Made by a program: the position numbers and the translations under genes. A DNA stretch of 64,000 nucleotides from a virus. The notes under the pieces were generated by a model. It worked only from the letters and a program-made list of their open reading frames with translations. It was not told the origin of the DNA and ran no database searches. Positions 8,824 to 17,502 of this stretch are shown piece by piece. The stretch lies in the IMG/VR virus record IMGVR_UViG_3300009081_000009, positions 1 to 64,000 of that record; one strand, 5' to 3'. The number at the start of each line of letters is the position of its first letter. Position 1 is the stretch's first letter.

Positions 8824-9561
8824 TTACACCAAAAATTTGTTTTTATAACCAAGCATTGCACTTTCTAACGCAACCCGATCAAATTTATTATATCCAACTT
8901 TTAATTGACGATTCATCATGAATTCTATGCGACCACGCTCAACGCTTTCAGTCAATACCTTTAATGAGCTAGGAGCTACATTTTCAAATTTATGACTAAT
9001 TAATGCTTTATTATCAAATGATGGATTTCCAACCACATCAATAGTAATAAATCTATAATCATCAGCAACTTCGTAGTATCCTCTACTACTTTCAACCACA
9101 GATCCAGCTCCGCGAAGTGAATATCCGGGAACATATCCAATTTTCAATAAACCAGCTAAATTATGACCAGCATCTGTTTCTTCTGCCACAATCATCTTAC
9201 AGAACAATTTATTTCCATTAAAATAAAGCTCTTCAACACGTGCGCAGGTTTTCATTAAATTCATTTCAAATACTGAATAATCCTTTCCTTCACCATCTGC
9301 GGTTAATCTAGGATGATTCAATTCAGCAGCTAATCTTCCATAAGGAATCATATCTTTATTTAATCTAGCTACTTCAGCTTCCAAAATTCTCTTTGGATAT
9401 GATCTGCCGTTAATACCCGGAATATCGCATACTATAGCAGTACCAAAAATTTTCAAAAATTTAGTCTTTTTTCCAGTTATATCAACACCATCTTCTAGGA
9501 TAACACGAGCATCCTCAAAACATGGAGAACTAATCATATCTTCTTCATACTTCTTATACAT
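8824..9561 (-). CDS. 21: Prohead maturation protease (T4 gp21-like)
   Basis: 245 residues. The catalytic pattern of the herpesvirus-assemblin/T4 gp21 fold is visible: His83 in ELNHP and Ser148 in GYSLRGAG, with NGRSYP near residue 51 and ITIDVVGNPSFD near the C-terminal core. It processes the scaffold and the N-terminus of the capsid protein. The ATG follows a strong GGGGAG ribosome site and overlaps the end of a 56-codon ORF. The downstream gene is the scaffold, as in T4. Confidence 0.9.
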   Translation of the reverse strand: MYKKYEEDMISSPCFEDARVILEDGVDITGKKTKFLKIFGTAIVCDIPGINGRSYPKRILEAEVARLNKDMIPYGRLAAELNHPRLTADGEGKDYSVFEMNLMKTCARVEELYFNGNKLFCKMIVAEETDAGHNLAGLLKIGYVPGYSLRGAGSVVESSRGYYEVADDYRFITIDVVGNPSFDNKALISHKFENVAPSSLKVLTESVERGRIEFMMNRQLKVGYNKFDRVALESAMLGYKNKFLV

Positions 9562-9724
9562 GCGTGTCTCCCCTGAAACTTTCAGTAATTATTTGCATTA
9601 TATCTCTTTCTTTTTCTGGTATAATACTTTCAGACAATTCTCTAACAATACGATCTACTCGCTGATTATCATCAGCAAGCAAACCACTGATTATAGCTTT
9701 AATTTGCTTTTTTGTATTATTCAT
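9554..9724 (-). CDS. Small protein in the gp67/gp68 position
   Basis: A 56-residue ORF beginning MNNTKKQIKAIISGLL whose stop codon overlaps the protease start. It is helical and charged. It lies between portal and protease genes, where T4 encodes the prohead core proteins gp67 and gp68, so a core or assembly role is a positional inference only. A late box ends six bases before its ATG and no Shine-Dalgarno sequence is present, so the mRNA could be almost leaderless. Confidence 0.6.
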   Translation of the reverse strand: MNNTKKQIKAIISGLLADDNQRVDRIVRELSESIIPEKERDIMQIITESFRGDTHV

Positions 9725-9729
9725 AGTAT

Positions 9730-9738
9730 AAGTTTATA
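9730..9738 (-). promoter_or_regulatory. Late promoter TATAAACTT of the protease-scaffold unit
   Basis: Late-type box in the portal-protease gap. Its predicted start of transcription falls at or within 2 nt of the ATG of the 56-aa ORF. Confidence 0.55.
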
Positions 9739-9752
9739 ATTTTCAATATTTA

Positions 9753-11390
9753 TTACTGATTAGCTTCCTCGGCTTCACTGTCTTCGGTTTTTATCTGCTC
9801 TTTAATTTCAACAATTTCAGAATCGGATAATTTAAGACCCTTGCGAAGAGCATATGCAATAGATATAACACCACCGGGATTGTCATCCGTCTTAACATGT
9901 TGCATATATCCATCAAATGCTTCTAAATTCATTTTGGTGACTTCGGCATCAATATAATTCTGGAATGCATTCGCTTTATTAAATTTAATTCCAAAATTTT
10001 CTTGTAATTTAATGTCATCTGATATATCATTTTTGGTATTTAATACCATTACAAACAATCGAGTTAATAATATTTCCAGTGACATCTGATATCGTTGCAC
10101 CATTCTAGCAAACGCAACTTCTGCTACAGTAACCTCACCTATTTTACCACTCGTATAGTTTTCGCCATCACCTGCAAGCGCAGTAACACGTCCCGGTGGA
10201 ACCTTCATAGCATTTACTAGGTTTCGTTTAAAGTATTTTAAATCTTCTATATTTCCGATATTATCACCACCCTTCAATCTATCAATTGAAGAACCAGCAC
10301 TCTGACTTGATGTAGATATAAAGAAATGCTCACTTAAACCGACTACACGACCATTATTAGTAATCTCACCTGTCGATGTATTATAATCAACTTTACGAGA
10401 GAACAGTTTAGCCTGATCTTTCATAAATTTTTCGGCTTTTGGTTTTGGCATCATACCAGTATCTATCTTAAATACTAATTTCTCACTACCCCATTGTATA
10501 CGATACATTGTAATAGAATCTTCGATTGTATTTAATTGATTGAATGGTTTGACAGCAGCTTCAAGTGGAGATCTAGGATCATTGATACCACCGGGGCCAT
10601 ACATACCTAAATCAGCATATAATATCTGATTAGGAGAGAAATCAATATAATTTTTACCAGCAGATTTAGAATTAACTGTATAAGTTCCTTCTAACATCTG
10701 TCTATATGATATCACAAGGTTATCTTGAACAACTAATATCATATTCTGCGCAGGAAGAAGATTTACACCGACGATTTCGTTTTTCTTCTCACTATACACT
10801 ACTTCTAGAAAAATTCTACCTTCGATTAACAAGGTACGCATCATCTGCCATCCCTCTTTATCGAAATTAAGTATGCGTTTTAAAACTTCTCGTCTAAAGG
10901 TTTTATGTAATTTTACCTGAACAGCATGACCAATTTCAGCATCAGCATCTACTTTAAGAGAACATATCTCACCCAAGTCATCTTTATAAATACCCTCATC
11001 ACATATTTGATCTAATGCTTCTGATACCTCAGATCTACCAGCAACACGATAATATTTAAGAATGCGTTCTTTATTCTTTTTCCAGTATAAATGTACTTGA
11101 TTTTCGGCAATTACATCTTGTGCTCGTACTGGATCTACGTTTGGTGAATATACACCAAGAGATGGTGAGAATGCACTAAAGCCATCCGGTGATAACCCAT
11201 TAGGATATGTTAATTGCTTTTTACCCTGTCCAACGACATTTCTGGATACATCCAGCTCTCGCTCAACTTCATCTCGGTTGAAAATACGATCAAATACTGG
11301 GCCTTTCTGGTTAGCTAATCCATAGTCTCTAGCACGAGACAGAATTCGGGTTGCAAGTGTATCTTGCTCTTTTCTTGGTTCTATTAACAT
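9753..11390 (-). CDS. 20: Portal protein (T4 gp20-like)
   Basis: 545 residues (T4 gp20 is 524). It contains RILSRARDYGLA near the N-terminus, the conserved middle with RREVLKRILNFDKEGWQM, and the C-terminal helical region AEVAFARMVQRYQMSLEILLTRLF typical of gp20. It forms the dodecameric ring at the capsid vertex through which DNA is packaged and to which the neck attaches. It is first in the head cassette, with two late boxes upstream. The C-terminal tail is acidic (EDSEAEEANQ). Confidence 0.9.
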   Translation of the reverse strand: MLIEPRKEQDTLATRILSRARDYGLANQKGPVFDRIFNRDEVERELDVSRNVVGQGKKQLTYPNGLSPDGFSAFSPSLGVYSPNVDPVRAQDVIAENQVHLYWKKNKERILKYYRVAGRSEVSEALDQICDEGIYKDDLGEICSLKVDADAEIGHAVQVKLHKTFRREVLKRILNFDKEGWQMMRTLLIEGRIFLEVVYSEKKNEIVGVNLLPAQNMILVVQDNLVISYRQMLEGTYTVNSKSAGKNYIDFSPNQILYADLGMYGPGGINDPRSPLEAAVKPFNQLNTIEDSITMYRIQWGSEKLVFKIDTGMMPKPKAEKFMKDQAKLFSRKVDYNTSTGEITNNGRVVGLSEHFFISTSSQSAGSSIDRLKGGDNIGNIEDLKYFKRNLVNAMKVPPGRVTALAGDGENYTSGKIGEVTVAEVAFARMVQRYQMSLEILLTRLFVMVLNTKNDISDDIKLQENFGIKFNKANAFQNYIDAEVTKMNLEAFDGYMQHVKTDDNPGGVISIAYALRKGLKLSDSEIVEIKEQIKTEDSEAEEANQ

Positions 11391-11424
11391 ATTAATTAGT
11401 CCTTAACTCAAATATAAAATAGGT

Positions 11425-11432
11425 TATTTATA
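11425..11432 (-). promoter_or_regulatory. Late promoter TATAAATA of the portal gene
   Basis: Identical to the T4 late consensus, 34 nt before the portal start. A second box, TATAAACTT, lies at 11446-11454. Confidence 0.65.
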
Positions 11433-11445
11433 TATTGTATACGTC

Positions 11446-11454
11446 AAGTTTATA
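11446..11454 (-). promoter_or_regulatory. Second late box upstream of portal (TATAAACTT)
   Basis: A late-type box in tandem with the TATAAATA at 11425-11432; both read towards the portal gene. Confidence 0.5.
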
Positions 11455-11470
11455 ATTAATTATATTATTT

Positions 11471-11710
11471 TCAATCCTCGTTAGGTATTGATTTATTCTT
11501 GAATGATCTAAGGTCTATAATAACACCTTCATAACATATACCGAAATCATTAGTTCTTGATTTTTTATAGTATGCATGAAGTTCACTTCTAGTTATATTT
11601 TTACTGAATATTCTATGTCCATTCTGCAATGATTCATAAAACATATAAAAATCATTAAATCCCACATTAAATATAGGAATTCCATTATATGTAAAATCCC
11701 CATTCTTCAT
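11471..11710 (-). CDS. Small uncharacterised protein
   Basis: 79 residues (MKNGDFTYNGIPIFNVGF), with a mixed charged and aromatic composition and no recognised motif. Its first base coincides with the last base of the stop codon of the gene upstream (TAATG), so the two are translationally coupled. It lies between portal and tail-type genes and is probably expressed late from the promoter at 12490. Confidence 0.6.
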   Translation of the reverse strand: MKNGDFTYNGIPIFNVGFNDFYMFYESLQNGHRIFSKNITRSELHAYYKKSRTNDFGICYEGVIIDLRSFKNKSIPNED

Positions 11711-12474
11711 TAATTACTAACTCCTGCTAATCGTTTCCAATTATGATTCTGACTTTCTATTCTATCTTTACTTGTACTGAGAATATTGCCATCCACCACA
11801 ATTTTAGCTAATTTAACTACAAGTTGAATGCCTTCTTTACTTATTCTATCATACTCGACTAACTTATTTTTATCACAAAAATCTTTTATTTCGTTATATG
11901 TTCCAATAGATCGTACATTAAATGTAGTCTCAACCGATGCTAATATATTACCATCAAATTCCACCTCATTCGGTAGTCTATCAAGTCGGATTGCATAAAT
12001 TAAATAAGTACCTACGGTCAATGCTTTAGATAGATGATCGCAATAATTCATCTCATCTCCATTGAGTTCTACATACGAATCATCGCCATGATATAAATTT
12101 TCAGGTAAATAGCTTTTATCATGAACCGTACTTATAATCTTATCAAATGAATCCTTTACTTTATGTAAATTAGTACCACTCTTCATATTTATAATGAATA
12201 ATGGATCTATAAATTTCGTATACTCAAAATTAGATAATAATATTTTTAATTCATTGGTTCCTATTCTACTCTTCACTAACATCATAAATTGATCAAGCAT
12301 AGTAAATGCCCATTTATCATTTTTATCTGGTTCTGCTATTTTATTTCCTAATGAATCAATTATATCTGCATTACATGCATCAGTTTCAGATACATCTTCA
12401 AACAAACGTTTCATTAAATATACGAACGCTTTATTATCATATTCACTTTTAGTTTTTTTATATTGTTCAGCCAT
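11710..12474 (-). CDS. Uncharacterised late virion-type protein
   Basis: 254 residues, acidic and helical, with no signal peptide or catalytic motif. It is preceded by a late box (12490-12498) and an AAGG site 6 nt before the ATG. It sits among head and tail genes and overlaps the 79-aa gene. T4 has gp3/gp19-type tail genes near this position, but no such similarity can be seen by eye, so it is left unnamed. Confidence 0.55.
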   Translation of the reverse strand: MAEQYKKTKSEYDNKAFVYLMKRLFEDVSETDACNADIIDSLGNKIAEPDKNDKWAFTMLDQFMMLVKSRIGTNELKILLSNFEYTKFIDPLFIINMKSGTNLHKVKDSFDKIISTVHDKSYLPENLYHGDDSYVELNGDEMNYCDHLSKALTVGTYLIYAIRLDRLPNEVEFDGNILASVETTFNVRSIGTYNEIKDFCDKNKLVEYDRISKEGIQLVVKLAKIVVDGNILSTSKDRIESQNHNWKRLAGVSN

Positions 12475-12489
12475 TATATTACCTTACAG

Positions 12490-12498
12490 TAGTTTATA
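12490..12498 (-). promoter_or_regulatory. Late promoter TATAAACTA
   Basis: Late box between the 743-aa virion gene and the 254-aa gene, about 16 nt before the latter's ATG. Confidence 0.6.
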
Positions 12499-12507
12499 CA
12501 ATCCGAT

Positions 12508-14739
12508 TTATGCTTGATCACTCTTACCAGACGCATTATTAACTGCATCATTATGATCTTTTAATATTGGATTTGTCCATGTACTCGATTTCTTTAAATT
12601 TGTATTCAACATAACAAAGGATACAGTAGGAGGTGCATTATTCTTGAATGATGCATTTGCAAATCCTGTAGGAGCCTTCTCATTTTGCCATACTTCAATG
12701 TGGTATGCTGGATCACTTCCCGGCCCTTTTGGACTTGGCCCTAAGAACGCCTTTAATATTCCATCAGCCTTTGCTTGAAGTAATACAGTTCTGAGACTTT
12801 CGCTCTTATTCGTAGGTGATAATCGTGATGGACTTATATCAACAGCTTGTATAATAGTAGGATCTGCTGAATGTTTAGATATAGATTGAGGAGGTGATTT
12901 TTTAATAGCCTCTATCATATCACCCTTTACTTTACTTATCTGTGATGGATCTGTAAATGGTTCATTACTTTTTAAACCATATGTTGATTTAGCTTCATCA
13001 TATATAGCAACAATAGCTTTACCAGCAGGTGCATATGATACTCGTTTATTACTTTGTAAATTATTAAACATAGTAGCAGCCTGTACATCAGCAGGACGAT
13101 ATAAGCTAGTAACAATTACCTCAGTAACACCAGCCGATCCACATAATGATTTAATTACATTTGCAGTTAATTCACTTAATTGTTCTGATTTTACCCCTGA
13201 TCCGAATTTTATTGTGACTGAACCCTCTTCTGGTGTTGCCAATGCTCCACTATCAGCAGTACCACCAGCAACACCTTCATTTGGATATCTTAATATTGTA
13301 GCACCCATGATTTTATCAAAATTTCTATTTTTTAATTCAGATTGACCATGAAATACATCTAACTTGGATATAGAAGCACCGTATTCAACTGAAGGTTTTC
13401 CTAATCCTTTATATATAAGATTTGCCTCGGATACTCTTCGTTTACGCATTCTTATATCAGTTTCCGTTGAATTTGTACTGTATGTTAGTCGTAGTAAAAT
13501 ATCAGCTATCCATGTAAAATACTGATTAGCAATTGTACTATTCTTAGGAAGTCCTTTTGATGCCACCATTGGGCCAGTCGTTGTTACAGTAACTGCCTTT
13601 CCTGTTGAATCTATTGTTTGATCAAACCCAGAAATACCATACATATTGACACTATATTGATAACCAGTTAAATAATAAATACCCATAGTAACACAATAAC
13701 TAATAAATCCAGCCTCAGAACTCTTACTAGGATCGATTGATAATCCATTAGTCCATAAAAAACTACACACAGCAGTTTTTACATATTCTGGACATGAATT
13801 ATGTGTTAATGCACCCCAATGAGAATGTGCCCAATTTTGTCTATTATTAATCACATCCCATAAAGTTGATTGCACGTACTTAAAAAATGAGGCTTGTATC
13901 TGAGCATCAGTAATAGTGAATCCGCTATATTTACTATCAGCAGCAATCTGATTTTCATTCATAGTGGCTGCTGCTTTTACAATAGCGAATTGTTCCGCTG
14001 TCAATCCACCCTTAACATCACCTAGAGGTGTTAAATTTTTATCTACTGTATTAACAGCAAATACATTTTTTATAAATAAGTCTCGTCGAGCACCACCTTG
14101 ATCTAATACTATATTAGCACCCAATCTAGTTTTACCATCTCCTGTAAAATAAAACTTGTTACTCTTTATATTCTCTTGTTGATATAAAAAATCCCAATTT
14201 GGTTGAAAAAATCCTGCTTTGAATGTATTTGCGATACTAACAGGCAATCCATCCAATCCGATTGCTATAGGTGGAATTAAATCAGCATTAAATGGACTAG
14301 ATCCCATAACTGATGTGGTCTGTGCTTCTGCCATTTGTCTTGATGCATTAATTCCTTGTAATGGCGCAAGTGGCCCTTGACCTATAGCAGACAATCCTGC
14401 TCCTACTGCATTTAATTGAGCTGCATTTGCACTTCCTCTTATATCTAATGTATCAACTATAGCTTGCATATCATTAGTAATAATGCCATTATCACCATCC
14501 GCTAAAAAATATGAAAACATATCAGCAATTGCAGTTGATAATTGACTCATACGTGTTTGATTTTCAACAGGAACTTGCTCCCGTTGCTCTTTAGTAAGAC
14601 CATTATTTTGGTCATTTACGTCATAAAAACCATAACTATTTAATATTGAATAAAATTTACCCTCACGACCCTTTGCTGAATCGTAAGTTCGAGTAATGGC
14701 TGTACCCATTCTACCGGAATAATGTGAATTTGTTGGCAT
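12508..14739 (-). CDS. Large virion protein with C-terminal M15-type peptidase domain
   Basis: 743 residues. The N-terminal 450 residues look structural (Ala/Gly/Asn-rich, no cysteine clusters). The last third carries a D-Ala-D-Ala/L-Ala-D-Glu peptidase (M15, LAS-type) pattern: SLYRP near residue 545, SISKHSADP with the first zinc His near residue 622, VDISPSRL with the zinc Asp near 632, and AYHIEVWQ with the catalytic Glu and second His near 680. Such domains cleave peptidoglycan peptides. In a late virion gene this points to a tail-tip or baseplate muralytic enzyme that opens the wall during injection. It is late-expressed from a TATAAATA box. The family assignment is by motif; the substrate is inferred. 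Confidence 0.7.
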   Translation of the reverse strand: MPTNSHYSGRMGTAITRTYDSAKGREGKFYSILNSYGFYDVNDQNNGLTKEQREQVPVENQTRMSQLSTAIADMFSYFLADGDNGIITNDMQAIVDTLDIRGSANAAQLNAVGAGLSAIGQGPLAPLQGINASRQMAEAQTTSVMGSSPFNADLIPPIAIGLDGLPVSIANTFKAGFFQPNWDFLYQQENIKSNKFYFTGDGKTRLGANIVLDQGGARRDLFIKNVFAVNTVDKNLTPLGDVKGGLTAEQFAIVKAAATMNENQIAADSKYSGFTITDAQIQASFFKYVQSTLWDVINNRQNWAHSHWGALTHNSCPEYVKTAVCSFLWTNGLSIDPSKSSEAGFISYCVTMGIYYLTGYQYSVNMYGISGFDQTIDSTGKAVTVTTTGPMVASKGLPKNSTIANQYFTWIADILLRLTYSTNSTETDIRMRKRRVSEANLIYKGLGKPSVEYGASISKLDVFHGQSELKNRNFDKIMGATILRYPNEGVAGGTADSGALATPEEGSVTIKFGSGVKSEQLSELTANVIKSLCGSAGVTEVIVTSLYRPADVQAATMFNNLQSNKRVSYAPAGKAIVAIYDEAKSTYGLKSNEPFTDPSQISKVKGDMIEAIKKSPPQSISKHSADPTIIQAVDISPSRLSPTNKSESLRTVLLQAKADGILKAFLGPSPKGPGSDPAYHIEVWQNEKAPTGFANASFKNNAPPTVSFVMLNTNLKKSSTWTNPILKDHNDAVNNASGKSDQA

Positions 14740-14754
14740 AGAGCTAAAATACCT

Positions 14755-14762
14755 TATTTATA
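14755..14762 (-). promoter_or_regulatory. Late promoter TATAAATA
   Basis: An exact T4-type late box 16 nt upstream of the 743-aa virion gene, in the divergent gap before the + strand gene at 14892. Confidence 0.65.
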
Positions 14763-14844
14763 AACATTTAACATGCTATTATTAAATATGTTTATCATAT
14801 TACTGGTTATTTTTATATAAAAAATTAAAATAAAAATGGAATTT

Positions 14845-14853
14845 TATAAACTA
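14845..14853 (+). promoter_or_regulatory. Late promoter TATAAACTA
   Basis: A plus-strand late box 39 nt before the ATG of the acidic 459-aa gene. Confidence 0.6.
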
Positions 14854-14891
14854 TTTGAAAACACTGTAACAGGTTTAACGAGGAACTTCAA

Positions 14892-16271
14892 ATGAAGACC
14901 AATAAAAAAGAAAATACAACTATGTCTGCTCTTCAATTCATGAGAGAATTCGAGAACACCCAAAAAATCATGGAATCTATTGCGGATAATACCGTAGTTC
15001 AGCAGAAAGCTCTTATGGAAGCTGCATTTGCTGGCGAAGATTATACCGATGATGAAGGTGTGTTTGATATGAATTCTATGCTTGATGTTGATGTAAGCGA
15101 TAAACCAGAAAATCAACCACGCTATTATAATTCACCAGTAGATCCTCTATCAGACTCTGATAAAGCTCTTATTGTAGATGAATTTGCTAAGAAATTAGCT
15201 ACAATGCAAAATGATATCATTGACTTCTCCGAAGTTGGCCCAATTGCCACTGTTATTCAGAATCAATTCGGATTCAAACAGGATGTCGAAAAATTCCTAC
15301 AAGATACAATTCAGAAAACTTCCGATTGGATGCGCAACCAGAACAATACTCAAGCTAACACCAATGGTGTTGCTGAGCAGACTGATGGTGGCCCTGCCGA
15401 TTTGAAGCCAGAAACCACTAGTGGCCCAGAAGGTACTGAAGGTGGAATCGATGGAATGGGAGAAATGGGAGTCGAAGGAATTCCTGCAATGACCGAAGTT
15501 CCTGCAATAACTGATACAGTCGCTGATGCGTCTGCTATCGTTCCACCAGAACCAGCTATGGGTGACATGGTTCCTCCAATGGGTGATGATCAAGGAATTG
15601 AAGGTGCTGAGATGCCTCCTATGGGTGGTGAAGATATGCCTCCAATGGGTGATGATCAAGGAATTGAAGGTGTTGAAGGCGGTGAAGGTGAAGAGATTCC
15701 TCCTATGGGTGATGAAGCTCCAGCTATTCCAGATGAAACCGATGAAGCAACCGAAACACCAGCAGAAGAAACCGCTGAACATGCTACTGGAGAAGAAGCA
15801 CCAGACGAAGCTCCAGAAACCGAGAAACCAGAAGCAAAGGAAGAACCAGAAACTGATGATGATGATGATGATGAAGATGATAAACTTCTAGAATCTATCA
15901 GAAGTGATTATAAGAATGCATCTGTAAAAACTCAACTAGAATCAGTTAAACAAACTTTAATTGACAACACACCTAGTATTGATGCAGTTAAAGCTCAATT
16001 AGAATCTATTTCTTCTAATTTCCATGCAACTGAAAATGCAAAATTGGAAGCCGTAAAACAGGAACGTTATGTTACTGCTCGTTTAGAATCAATTGCATCG
16101 AATTTCAAAAATGCAGAGAAAGCAAAATTAGAAGCAATCGAACATGCAAAAACTGTTGACGCTAGATTACAACAACTACTTGAATCACATCAAGCAAAGT
16201 CAGTTGATGGAAAATCTAATTTAACTGCTAGATTAGAAGCTAAAGATAAAATTGAAAAGTTATCTAAGTAA
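14892..16271 (+). CDS. Acidic, repetitive virion-type protein
   Basis: 459 residues. Residues about 150-335 are very acidic and low-complexity, with repeats of PPMGDDQGIEG and Glu/Pro/Thr runs ending in a poly-Asp stretch. Residues 340-459 are helical with a repeated unit of about 35 residues (KAQLESISSNF, TARLESIASNF), probably a coiled coil. The start has GAGGAA 8 nt upstream and an in-frame ATG follows ten codons later. The late promoter and composition suggest an internal head or structural protein. A similar architecture is seen in the gene at 60107, so the two may be relatives. No enzymatic motif. Confidence 0.65.
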   Translation: MKTNKKENTTMSALQFMREFENTQKIMESIADNTVVQQKALMEAAFAGEDYTDDEGVFDMNSMLDVDVSDKPENQPRYYNSPVDPLSDSDKALIVDEFAKKLATMQNDIIDFSEVGPIATVIQNQFGFKQDVEKFLQDTIQKTSDWMRNQNNTQANTNGVAEQTDGGPADLKPETTSGPEGTEGGIDGMGEMGVEGIPAMTEVPAITDTVADASAIVPPEPAMGDMVPPMGDDQGIEGAEMPPMGGEDMPPMGDDQGIEGVEGGEGEEIPPMGDEAPAIPDETDEATETPAEETAEHATGEEAPDEAPETEKPEAKEEPETDDDDDDEDDKLLESIRSDYKNASVKTQLESVKQTLIDNTPSIDAVKAQLESISSNFHATENAKLEAVKQERYVTARLESIASNFKNAEKAKLEAIEHAKTVDARLQQLLESHQAKSVDGKSNLTARLEAKDKIEKLSK

Positions 16272-16289
16272 TTAATTCAATGATATATA

Positions 16290-16320
16290 CAAAGGCGAGA
16301 GAAATCTCGCCTTTTTATTT
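16290..16320. terminator. Bidirectional intrinsic terminator
   Basis: AAAGGCGAGA and TCTCGCCTTT form a 10-bp stem around GAAA, with a T-run on the plus side and an A-run on the other. It separates the acidic virion gene (+) from the exonuclease gene (-). Confidence 0.85.
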
Positions 16321-16977
16321 TATACGCATCGATTCAGTTTTTATTAAATGCTGAATTCCACTACTAGCGTTTAAGTTAACATAAGATGGATCTGTGACAT
16401 TCAATGATATCCATCTATCAGCCATAGCATAAAAACTATCACGTGTACCAATTATATCAGTTAATGCATCATGTAAGTTTCCACTTGGTTTTATATCAAG
16501 TGCTTCCATTATAGTACCTAATTTAACATTTGGTACATTTAATTTACCTGATTTTTTTAAAGGACGTGTCATATCCATCAAATCATATGATATCTTGGTA
16601 CTAAAATAATATTCCAAATCCACTTCGTTAGCGTTTTTATGTTTTTGCCAAAATGATGATAAAAATCTCTTATCAAATGGAACATTCTGTCCAGCAAATA
16701 TAAATCTAGGTTGACCCTTTACAACATGCGAATCTAATATATTTTTTAATCCAATGAATGCTTCTCTGGGAGGTGGAAATGTTTTCAATTCCTCTACGGT
16801 CTTTCCAGTCACTTTTAACGCATCTTTACTAATGGCCCAAAAATTAACAGGAGAACATATAAAATTAAAAGACTCTAATATTTCGCGATTTTCAGTGACT
16901 AATCCAGCAATCTGAATTATATCCTGACGCTTATCGTCGAATCCTGTTGTTTCGGTATCAATAAATATTACTTTCAT
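16315..16977 (-). CDS. DnaQ-like DEDDh 3'-5' exonuclease
   Basis: 220 residues. All three exonuclease motifs are present: ExoI FIDTETTGFD (Asp7, Glu9), ExoII AGQNVPFDKRF (Asp102), and ExoIII NLHDALTDI (His169, Asp174). The family covers proofreading subunits (DnaQ), RNase T and phage DexA-like exonucleases. Length and lack of polymerase domains fit a free-standing DexA- or DnaQ-type nuclease acting on single-stranded DNA or RNA ends. The ATG lies six bases after TATATT with no Shine-Dalgarno sequence, suggesting a leaderless early transcript. Confidence 0.88.
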   Translation of the reverse strand: MKVIFIDTETTGFDDKRQDIIQIAGLVTENREILESFNFICSPVNFWAISKDALKVTGKTVEELKTFPPPREAFIGLKNILDSHVVKGQPRFIFAGQNVPFDKRFLSSFWQKHKNANEVDLEYYFSTKISYDLMDMTRPLKKSGKLNVPNVKLGTIMEALDIKPSGNLHDALTDIIGTRDSFYAMADRWISLNVTDPSYVNLNASSGIQHLIKTESMRIK

Positions 16978-16983
16978 AAAATA

Positions 16984-16989
16984 AATATA
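16984..16989 (-). promoter_or_regulatory. TATATT box for leaderless exonuclease mRNA
   Basis: TATATT with exactly 6 nt before the exonuclease ATG and no ribosome site between. Shared spacing with the boxes before the FEN-like, NADAR and DnaJ genes and the Gln-rich leader. Confidence 0.5.
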
Positions 16990-17048
16990 GCATTATTTAA
17001 ACCATTGGACTAAAAAATTATGTAATAATCTATATTAATTACATCAAA

Positions 17049-17066
17049 GGATGTTGAGTAACATCC
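17049..17066 (+). promoter_or_regulatory. Leader hairpin in front of the 117-aa gene
   Basis: GGATGTT and AACATCC form a 7-bp perfect stem with a GAGT loop, ending 7 nt before the ATG. The only purine-rich ribosome-site candidates (AAAGGA, GAG) lie in the stem base and loop, so folding could limit translation. Confidence 0.4.
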
Positions 17067-17073
17067 GTTTATT

Positions 17074-17427
17074 ATGAAGGTATATATGTATTTAGATTAC
17101 GAAAAGAAAGAAATTATAACCAGAATATTCACAAGTCCTGATATAGCTATAATTAAAATAAATAATAAATCAAAACCAAAAACTTGGGGACAAGCTAAAT
17201 ACTGGTTTGACAAAGCATCAAATAATTTAAATCTAGATCCTGATTACTATAAAACAATCGGTTGGGATGAATGGAATGATTTCATGGAAGGTGATAGACC
17301 AGATGATGAAATCTGGCTATTTAAGTTAGAACCAAATAACAACTTCGTTCCATATTCAGAAGGATTCTTCCGTGTCAGAAATGATGAACCAGTTAATTAT
17401 CTGAATCTAAGTGAAATTGATAATTGA
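17074..17427 (+). CDS. Uncharacterised small protein
   Basis: 117 residues, Trp- and Asp-rich (WGQAKYWFDKA, GWDEWNDFMEGD), probably globular and cytoplasmic, with no recognised family. It is transcribed divergently from the exonuclease gene. Its stop codon overlaps the 3' end of the converging tRNA-Gln gene. A CTATATT box lies about 40 nt upstream, suggesting early or middle expression. Confidence 0.65.
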   Translation: MKVYMYLDYEKKEIITRIFTSPDIAIIKINNKSKPKTWGQAKYWFDKASNNLNLDPDYYKTIGWDEWNDFMEGDRPDDEIWLFKLEPNNNFVPYSEGFFRVRNDEPVNYLNLSEIDN

Positions 17428-17494
17428 CCTAGCTGGGATCGAACCAGCGTACTTCGGGTCAGAGCCGAATGCACTACCTCTATGCTATAGGTCA
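17424..17494 (-). tRNA. tRNA-Gln (CTG)
   Basis: Perfect 7-bp acceptor TGACCTA/TAGGTCA, 4-bp D stem, anticodon stem TTCGG/CCGAA with loop CTCTGAC, short variable region, T stem GCTGG/CCAGC with TTCGATC. Discriminator A; CCA not encoded. Last tRNA of the cluster in transcription order. Confidence 0.9.
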
Positions 17495-17502
17495 TCATTA
17501 TA

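Noticed and set aside
15297-15782. Minus-strand ORF under the acidic 459-aa gene, and similar long ORFs opposite 60107-61705
   Set aside because: They mirror low-complexity acidic codons; no ribosome site, odd composition, fully overlapped by a better ORF.
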